From the NCBI GenBank assembly GCA_038234045.1, contig JBBSUX010000034.1, positions 1 through 18,845 of the forward strand: DNA of 18,845 nt, written 5' to 3'. The notes beneath the pieces are model-generated. The model searched no databases, was not told the DNA's origin, and saw nothing but the letters and a program-made list of their open reading frames with translations. The DNA comes from JBBSUX01 sp038234045. GTDB lineage: Bacteria; Pseudomonadota; Gammaproteobacteria; Burkholderiales; Burkholderiaceae_C. Shown here piece by piece: positions 13,384-18,845 of this stretch (position 1 is the first letter of the stretch; each line of letters opens with the position of its first letter). A program made the translations under genes and the position numbers.

Positions 13384-14676
13384 TCAGTGACTGCTGGTGG
13401 TCCAGAGATCGCGCCAGTACTGTAATTTTTTGAAGTCGTCCGGCGTCGTCTTGGAGTTGTTCACGTAAAGCTGGTCCTTCAGCTTCTCGATCCCCGAGGG
13501 TTCGTCAGCCGGCATCTTGGCCTCCTTGTTGGTGGAGAGCTTGCCGTCTTCCATCTGCGGCGCCATGCCTTCGGGCGACATCATGTAGTGCACAAAAAGT
13601 TTCGCTGCGTTGGGGCTTTTGGTCTCGGTAGCGATCACAGCGACGCGCGGCGTCAGTTGGCCCAGCCACGGTTTCAGGCCGGAGCATGCAGCCAGCGGAA
13701 ATTTCTGGTCCCGCGCGTGCGCGAAGATGGCTGCACTGACAAAACCGATCACCGGGTCTTTCTCGGTACTGGCGCCAACCACCGGTCCGACGTCGGTATC
13801 GCTTTTGGCCACCTTGACGTTGTTGGCGGCAAAACGCTTGAGCCACTCGGCGGTCGCGCTGGGCTGGTCGGTTTCCAGTGGCTTGCCGTAGTAATCCTGA
13901 TACGCGTGCTTCATCTTGTCGTCGGCGTTATCAGCGATCTGATTCAGCCAGAACATGGTCTCGTTGCGCAGCAGCGGATCGGGAATGTCGACCTTGCCTT
14001 TCCACTTCGGATCGGTCAGCGCCCACATGTTGTCGATCGGGCATTTGTCGCCATAGACCTTGGGGTTGTAGACCCAGAGCCAAGGGTTCAGGCTGGTGAT
14101 GGCCGGGTCCTGATATTGCTCGGGTGTCTGATCCTTCAGGTCCGGTGGCATCCAGCTGGTCGCGATGCCTTGCGGGATGAATTGCGCGGTCACGTCGGGC
14201 AGATTGCTCATGTTGAACACATCGTTCTTTACGTTGTGCGCGGCCGCTTCGCGGACCAGTACCTCTTCCTGGTTCGAGGCGCCCATCTTCACGCCGGTGG
14301 CCTTCACGCCATACTTTTTGCTGAAGTTTTCCGCCATGACCTTGATCTTGCCAGTGGCGTCTACCACCGTGATCGGATCTTCCTTCTTCGCCGCTGCGAT
14401 CAGGGCGTCGAGGCTGAAGTTGGCGTCCGAAATGCCGAGTGCATGCGTGCTGGATGCGCTTGGCGCCGATGTACTCGTTGTGGTGGACGCGGCGGCGGAA
14501 GGTGCGGCTGCTGCAACAGGCGCGCTGGCCGACGCTTCAACAGGCGCCGCGGTCTTCGGCGTCGGCGGCGTGGAAGATGGCTTGCATCCCATGACCAGCA
14601 TCGAGGCGGCAAGGGCGCAAGCGCTCAGCGAGAGCAAACGCGCGCTGGGTAGTGATGAGTACTTCTTCTTCTGCAT
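13384..14676 (-). CDS. ABC importer solute-binding lipoprotein (family 1, Fe3+/polyamine/phosphonate type)
   Basis: 430 residues. I chose ATG 14676 (MQKKKYSSLP) because AAGGAGA stands 7 bases upstream; the longer open frame lacks a signal at its N-terminus. The signal ends in VMGC (Cys31), so the protein is membrane-anchored. Residues about 32-80 form an Ala/Ser/Thr/Pro-rich linker that holds the binding domain away from the membrane. The binding domain shows DPITVVDATGKIKVMAENF, NPWLWVYNPKVYGDKCPIDNMW, ALTDPKWKGKVDIPDPL and HYMMSPEGMAPQM, the pattern of AfuA/FbpA-like proteins. The tandem-Tyr Fe3+ site of FbpA cannot be confirmed (DYYGK is present but its register is doubtful). Last gene of the permease-ATPase-binding protein operon, with a hairpin just upstream. 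Substrate unresolved. Confidence 0.9.
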   Translation of the reverse strand: MQKKKYSSLPSARLLSLSACALAASMLVMGCKPSSTPPTPKTAAPVEASASAPVAAAAPSAAASTTTSTSAPSASSTHALGISDANFSLDALIAAAKKEDPITVVDATGKIKVMAENFSKKYGVKATGVKMGASNQEEVLVREAAAHNVKNDVFNMSNLPDVTAQFIPQGIATSWMPPDLKDQTPEQYQDPAITSLNPWLWVYNPKVYGDKCPIDNMWALTDPKWKGKVDIPDPLLRNETMFWLNQIADNADDKMKHAYQDYYGKPLETDQPSATAEWLKRFAANNVKVAKSDTDVGPVVGASTEKDPVIGFVSAAIFAHARDQKFPLAACSGLKPWLGQLTPRVAVIATETKSPNAAKLFVHYMMSPEGMAPQMEDGKLSTNKEAKMPADEPSGIEKLKDQLYVNNSKTTPDDFKKLQYWRDLWTTSSH

Positions 14677-14712
14677 GGCTAGGTCTCCTTCTTGTGTGAT
14701 GAAACTTGTCGC

Positions 14713-14726
14713 GCCCATCGGTGGGC
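14713..14726 (-). promoter_or_regulatory. Intercistronic mRNA hairpin before the binding-protein gene
   Basis: GCCCA and TGGGC (14713-14717, 14722-14726) pair perfectly around a 4-base loop, within the 98 bases between the ATPase stop and the binding-protein start. CTTGTC occurs on both sides of the hairpin. Such hairpins often protect the 5' end of the binding-protein message, giving more of it than of permease; that role is inferred here. Confidence 0.45.
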
Positions 14727-14774
14727 TTGTCGTGGATGAATGTGTGGCTTTCCGTGTGAGTGGACGAGTGGCGA

Positions 14775-15905
14775 TCAGGTGTTTGCGGCGAGATCCGCAT
14801 CTGCCTCCAGCAGGCGCTTTCCGCCGGGTTCGAACACATGAAGGTGATGCGGCGCCACCCAATAGCGGATCTGCTCGCCGGTTTGCGCGCGTGGTGGTTC
14901 TCCGACGATGGCAAACAGCTTACGGCCAGCGACTGTCAACTCCACGATCCAGCTGCCACCCGTCGGCAACACGCCGGTGACCATTGCAGGGCCGCTGAAC
15001 GCCGTAACGGGAACGGATTCTTCAGCATTGGCGATCTGCAGCGCTTCCGGACGGATACCGACCGAGCCCGGCTTGCCACCCGAACGCAAGCGCTGCCCGA
15101 GGTAGGCGCCCATTGCTGTCGAGAGCTGTGCCGATGCCTCGCCCGAAGCGAGTTCGATGATGTTGATCGGTGAGTTGCCGATGAATTCCGCCACGAACCG
15201 GTTGGTTGGGCGCTCATAGATGTTGTCGGGTGTGTCGAGCTGCTGCAGGGCGCCTTCGCTCATCACCGCGATGGTGGTGGCTAATGTCATGGCCTCCCAT
15301 TGGTCGTGGGTGACGAACACGATGGTGGCGTTCGTCTCGGCATGGATGCGCTTCAATTCGGCGCGCATTTCGAGGCGCAGTTTGGCATCGAGATTGGAGA
15401 GCGGTTCGTCCAGCAGGATCACGTCCGGTCGCATTACGAGCATTCGGGCGAGCGCAACGCGTTGCTGCTGTCCGCCCGAGAGCTCTGACGGATAGCGGTC
15501 TTTGTACTTCGCAATGCCGAGTGTTTCCATTACGGTGGCGGCCATCGATTCGCGTTCGCCGCTCGCGATCTTGCGCAGGCGCAGGCCGAATTCGACGTTG
15601 TCCTGCACGCTCAGGTGCGGCCACAGTGCGTAGCTCTGGAACACCAGCCCCATTTCGCGCTTTTCGGGCGGTACATAGATGCCTCGTGCCACCGAATCGA
15701 CTATGCGCTCCCCCACCTGAATTTCGCCAGCGGTCGGATGCTCCAGCCCCGCGATCATGCGCAGCGTCGTCGTTTTGCCGCAGCCCGAAGGGCCGAGCAC
15801 GCACAGAAACTCCCCGTCGGGGATTTCCAGGTTCAGGTCAGCAATCGCGCTGGGCGCGCCCTTGCCGTAGTTCTTCTCCACATTGCGAAGGCTCACATGG
15901 GCCAT
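14775..15905 (-). CDS. ABC importer ATPase (Fe3+/spermidine/putrescine class)
   Basis: 376 residues. It hydrolyses ATP to drive import through the permease encoded just upstream. Walker A GPSGCGKTT (38-46), Q-loop Gln90, signature LSGGQ (142-146), Walker B VILLDEP (162-168), D-loop SNLD and switch His200 are all intact. A C-terminal TOBE region (about 285-365) is typical of the PotA/FbpC/MalK-like group. ATG 15905 follows the permease stop by only 6 bases, with GGAG about 10 bases upstream overlapping the permease end, so the two are translationally linked. The C-terminal half shows no extra domain. The residues do not reveal the substrate. Confidence 0.95.
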   Translation of the reverse strand: MAHVSLRNVEKNYGKGAPSAIADLNLEIPDGEFLCVLGPSGCGKTTTLRMIAGLEHPTAGEIQVGERIVDSVARGIYVPPEKREMGLVFQSYALWPHLSVQDNVEFGLRLRKIASGERESMAATVMETLGIAKYKDRYPSELSGGQQQRVALARMLVMRPDVILLDEPLSNLDAKLRLEMRAELKRIHAETNATIVFVTHDQWEAMTLATTIAVMSEGALQQLDTPDNIYERPTNRFVAEFIGNSPINIIELASGEASAQLSTAMGAYLGQRLRSGGKPGSVGIRPEALQIANAEESVPVTAFSGPAMVTGVLPTGGSWIVELTVAGRKLFAIVGEPPRAQTGEQIRYWVAPHHLHVFEPGGKRLLEADADLAANT

Positions 15906-15911
15906 GATCCG

Positions 15912-17720
15912 TTAACTCCCCAACCCGTCTGCGAGGCTGCTCTTGCCCAGCTTCTGGACCAACATCGTTCCAAAAAAAGCGACCGCGCACAGCATGATCA
16001 CGACCGCGTTGGTGGCCTGGTCGTAACCGTAATCGAGCAGCCGGATGGCGTAGGTCGTCAGCAGATCGGTCCCCGGCACGGCCAGGATGATGACCAGGCT
16101 CAGGCTCTTCAGCCCCGAGATGAAGGGTAGCAGCGTGCCGGCGGTGAGCGAGCCCTTCTGGATGGGAATCACCACGGTGAAAAGACGCTTCCACCAGCCC
16201 GCACCCACGACTTGTGCAGCTTCCTCCGGGTCTTTGCCGAGCTGCATCATGGCTGCGATGCCCGCCCGCGAGGCAAACGGCATCTGGTCGGCTGCCAGCG
16301 CGATGACAAGGATCGCTGCCGTGCCGTACAGGGCCGGAATCGGCCCACGCTGCACCGCGAAGATCGAGAGCGATGCCGTGGCAAAGGCGATGCCGGGAAC
16401 CAGGTAAGGCAGGAAGGTGACGTAACGCAGGAATGAACCGAGCGCCCTCACCGGGCTGCGCACCACCACATAGCCCACCAGCAGACCCGACACCCCAGCG
16501 AACAGCGCCGCCAGCCCGACGATCCAGACCGAGTTCCATGCCGCGTGCCAAAAATCCGGTGTGATGAGAACGCCGCTGCGCATGGCTGTCGTCGGCAGAT
16601 CGTGACCGATCCAGTAAGCCAGAGTGAAGTTGTCGAGGCTCAAGTCACCCGGCACCCGCATGATGGTGGTGAAGAAAAGCACCAACAAGGGAACCGCCAC
16701 GCTGATCGTGAAGACCAGCCCGGCCCACGCCGTCATCGGCAACCGCCATGTGCCAAGGCGGCCGGTGCGGTTCATCGAGCCCTTCGAGCCGATCGTGACG
16801 AAGCGCTTGGCTTCCCGTACCAGGCGCGCATCAATGATGACCGAGATACTGCCGATCAGAATGATGGCTGCGGCGATTACCGACGCTTCGCCGGTTTGCC
16901 GCGCGGTGACGCTGCGAAACAGCGAGGTCGCCAGCACATCGAACTTGACCGGTACACCCAGGACATAAGCCACGCCGAAATCGCCCAGGCATTTGGCGAA
17001 GATCAGCGTCATGGCGGACATCAATGAAGGCGTCATCAACGGAATAATGATGCGCCGGGCGATGGTGAACCTTCCGGCGCCGAGCATGCGGGCGGAGTCT
17101 TCCATTTGCGAGTCGAGCCGGCGCAGCGCGTTGCCGAACAGCAGGATCACGAACGGTGCGTAGTGCAAAGCCAGCACCAGCGTCACCGGTAGCTGACCGT
17201 AGGCGAGCCAGTTGGGCGGCTCGAAGCCGAGGGTTTCGAGCCAACCCGGTTGCCCTCCAGCGGTGCGGTTGCGAAACAGCGCCGACCATGCCAGCGCGAT
17301 GGTCCAGGAGGGCAGCATGTACGGCACGATCAGTGCGGTGGCGAACCATTTGCGGCCCCACATGTCGGTGCGGCTGATCAGCCAGGCCATACTGCCGCCG
17401 ATGACGAGCGCGATAGCCATCGCACCTATTGCCACCTCAACCGTATTCAGCAAGGGACGCCAGAACACATACGGCGCCACAGCCGACTGAAATACGCGCT
17501 GCAGGTTATAGATCGTGAACGCGCCGAGGCTCTGGCCGATGCGCGCCACATCGCTGAACTGGACGCGAACCGCGTCGTTGAGCAACGACAGGATCGGCGC
17601 GACGATCAGGTAGCTGAAAACGATCGCAGCCAGAATGCCGATGAAGGTGGTCGGCTCGCGCAGTGCGATCCGCGCGCGGTACATGAACGAGCCCCCGCGC
17701 CGGGGTGCCAGCGCCGTCAT
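15912..17720 (-). CDS. ABC importer permease, two fused transmembrane domains (FbpB/ThiP-like)
   Basis: 602 residues in two homologous halves, each a BPD_transp_1 domain, with about 12 membrane helices in total. The cytoplasmic EAA loops that dock the ATPase are seen twice: DSARMLGAGRFTIARRIIIP (208-227) and EEAAQVVGAGWWKRLFTVVI (499-518). A single gene therefore replaces the usual pair of permeases, as in iron (FbpB) and thiamine (ThiP) importers. ATG 17720 has AGGAG 8 bases upstream. It is the first gene of the operon; the 261 bases upstream hold a dyad element at 17795-17811. Specificity among iron, polyamine, phosphonate or other small anions cannot be read from the helices. No Fur box is seen upstream, which argues mildly against simple iron control. 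Confidence 0.94.
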   Translation of the reverse strand: MTALAPRRGGSFMYRARIALREPTTFIGILAAIVFSYLIVAPILSLLNDAVRVQFSDVARIGQSLGAFTIYNLQRVFQSAVAPYVFWRPLLNTVEVAIGAMAIALVIGGSMAWLISRTDMWGRKWFATALIVPYMLPSWTIALAWSALFRNRTAGGQPGWLETLGFEPPNWLAYGQLPVTLVLALHYAPFVILLFGNALRRLDSQMEDSARMLGAGRFTIARRIIIPLMTPSLMSAMTLIFAKCLGDFGVAYVLGVPVKFDVLATSLFRSVTARQTGEASVIAAAIILIGSISVIIDARLVREAKRFVTIGSKGSMNRTGRLGTWRLPMTAWAGLVFTISVAVPLLVLFFTTIMRVPGDLSLDNFTLAYWIGHDLPTTAMRSGVLITPDFWHAAWNSVWIVGLAALFAGVSGLLVGYVVVRSPVRALGSFLRYVTFLPYLVPGIAFATASLSIFAVQRGPIPALYGTAAILVIALAADQMPFASRAGIAAMMQLGKDPEEAAQVVGAGWWKRLFTVVIPIQKGSLTAGTLLPFISGLKSLSLVIILAVPGTDLLTTYAIRLLDYGYDQATNAVVIMLCAVAFFGTMLVQKLGKSSLADGLGS

Positions 17721-17794
17721 TGGCTTCGCTCCTGCGGTTTTAATCGTTGTCGCAATTCGTGCATGCTGGAGAATTCGGGTTTACTGTTTGAATG

Positions 17795-17811
17795 TCGCAA
17801 GCTCGTTGCGA
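17795..17811. promoter_or_regulatory. Candidate operator dyad upstream of the ABC importer operon
   Basis: TCGCAA (17795-17800), a 5-base centre and TTGCGA (17806-17811) form a perfect 6-base dyad, about 75-91 bases before the permease ATG. The half-site TCGCAA recurs at 17750-17755, closer to the gene. A looser GCAA-TTT-TTGC element lies near 17876. The layout suggests a regulator site, but no regulator gene is adjacent and the protein is unknown. Confidence 0.4.
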
Positions 17812-17981
17812 TAGCGCCAGCACCTTTCAATTTTGTAGCAATCACTCCATGAAGTCGATTCAGGACAGACCTCGGCAATTTTTGCGCTTACCCGTGATCG
17901 TTGCGCCCGTCGTGATGGGCCGGGGCGGCTCTTAGGGCAGGTCTGAAACTTCGCGCTTACGGGTTCACCACCGCAGTCGGT

Positions 17982-18845
17982 TTACTTGAGGCGCTTGAGC
18001 AGGCTCGATGTATCCCAGCGGTTGCCGCCCATCTGCTGCACGTCGGCATAGAACTGGTCCACCAGCGCGGTCACCGGAACGCGGGCGCCGTTGCGGCGCG
18101 CTTCGTCGAGCACCAGGCCGAGGTCCTTGCGCATCCAGTCGACGGCAAAGCCGAAGTCGAACTTGTCCTCGACCATGGTCTTGCCGCGGTTGTCCATTTG
18201 CCAGCTTTGCGCGGCGCCCTTGCCGATCACGCCCAGCACCTGCTCCATGTCGAGCCCTGCGCGCTGGCCAAACGCCACCGCTTCAGACAAGCCCTGCACC
18301 AGTCCTGCAATGCAGATCTGATTCACCATCTTGGTGAGCTGTCCGGCACCGGTTTCACCCAGGCGGGTGAAGGCGCGCGCGAACGCATCGGCCAGTGGCG
18401 CGACTGCGTCAAAGGCATCCTGGTCGCCGCCGCACATGACGGTCAGCAAGCCGTTCTGCGCGCCGGCCTGGCCACCCGATACCGGTGCATCGATGAAGCT
18501 CACGCCATGTGCCTTGGCAACTGCGTGCAGCTCACGGGCGACGTCGGCCGAAGCGGTGGTGTGGTCGACAAAAATCGTGCCGCTGTGCATGCCGGCAAGT
18601 GCGCCGTCATCACCGCGCTTGCCTTCGCCCATATCCTTGCCCAGCACGACGCTGCGCAAATCGTCGTCGTTGCCGACGCAGCAGAAAACGATGTCGGCCT
18701 TGGCGACCGCTTCGCGCGGCGTGGCGGCATGCTGGCCACCGAACTCTGCGGCCCAGTCGGCTGCGCGGGAGGCTGTGCGGTTGTAAACGGTGACGCGGTG
18801 GCCGGCACGCGCGAGGTGGCCGGCCATGGGAGCGCCCATCACACC
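17982..18845 (-). CDS. 3-hydroxyisobutyrate dehydrogenase-family NAD(P) oxidoreductase (partial, N-terminus off the edge)
   Basis: 287 residues are visible and the frame is open at the right edge. The first residues GVMGAPMAGHLARAGH are the second half of the Rossmann motif (usually IGLGxMGxPMA), so only about 8-12 residues are missing; an apparent GTG start at 18842 is the Val of this motif, not the true start. The substrate-binding motif DAPVSGGQAGAQNG and the catalytic Lys in GQLTKMVNQICIAG (about residue 172 of the visible part) are present, as is the C-terminal FAVDWMRKDLGLVL. Members oxidise 3-hydroxyisobutyrate or reduce tartronate semialdehyde (GarR/GlxR); which applies here is open. 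It ends 261 bases before the ABC permease start on the same strand. No clear terminator separates them. Confidence 0.92.
   Translation of the reverse strand, partial: GVMGAPMAGHLARAGHRVTVYNRTASRAADWAAEFGGQHAATPREAVAKADIVFCCVGNDDDLRSVVLGKDMGEGKRGDDGALAGMHSGTIFVDHTTASADVARELHAVAKAHGVSFIDAPVSGGQAGAQNGLLTVMCGGDQDAFDAVAPLADAFARAFTRLGETGAGQLTKMVNQICIAGLVQGLSEAVAFGQRAGLDMEQVLGVIGKGAAQSWQMDNRGKTMVEDKFDFGFAVDWMRKDLGLVLDEARRNGARVPVTALVDQFYADVQQMGGNRWDTSSLLKRLK

Noticed and set aside
13588..14652. 354-codon open frame opposite the solute-binding protein gene
   Set aside because: The product is low-complexity towards its end and matches no family; the minus-strand gene has a ribosome site, lipobox and family motifs.
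17721..17981. Fur box for an iron importer
   Set aside because: Nothing close to the AT-rich GATAAT-type repeat array is present in this region.

Overview
The window is GC-rich chromosomal DNA from a betaproteobacterium, most likely order Burkholderiales. The protein sequences and the rsmI/yraN/diaA/dolP block fit that order. A hairpin repeat after the Hsp70-like gene resembles, from memory, repeats of Comamonadaceae, but the family is not proven. Most genes read as ordinary core or transport genes. I see no CRISPR array, intact insertion sequence, phage gene, plasmid replication gene or rRNA.

Left part (1-3680): an RND multidrug efflux operon on the minus strand. It comprises a lipoprotein adaptor (AcrA type) and a transporter (AcrB type) cut by the window edge exactly after its intramembrane Asp pair. 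A TetR/AcrR-family repressor is divergent. An AcrR-type operator lies inside the -35/-10 spacer of the efflux promoter, a clear local repression circuit. A tRNA-Arg(CCG) follows the repressor gene.

Middle left (3681-7832): one very large minus-strand gene for a PAS-GAF-GAF-GAF-PAS-GGDEF-EAL cyclic-di-GMP protein of 1215 residues. It is clearly AT-richer than its neighbours and abuts the tRNA, so it may be acquired. A roughly 425-base stretch without a convincing gene follows.

Middle right (7833-13284): a YegD-like Hsp70 without a substrate-binding domain, then rsmI (16S rRNA 2'-O-methyltransferase) head-to-head with yraN, a DiaA-type SIS protein and a DolP-type BON lipoprotein. This is the E. 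coli yraL-N-O-P neighbourhood without lpoA. An M48 metalloprotease lipoprotein (LoiP/YcaL-like) follows. DolP and the protease both point to outer-membrane quality control.

Right part (13285-18845): a minus-strand ABC importer operon in the order fused two-domain permease, ATPase, lipoprotein solute-binding protein. The family is the Fe3+/polyamine/phosphonate type, with substrate unresolved and no Fur box seen. The last gene is a 3-hydroxyisobutyrate dehydrogenase-family gene whose N-terminus runs off the right edge.

I did not find a clearly new multi-gene system. The items most worth following are the tRNA-linked low-GC c-di-GMP gene with the repeat-like DNA behind it, the head-to-head rsmI/yraN start codons that share a base, the SIS protein with half of its metal site lost, and the ABC importer with unknown substrate and its own dyad element.
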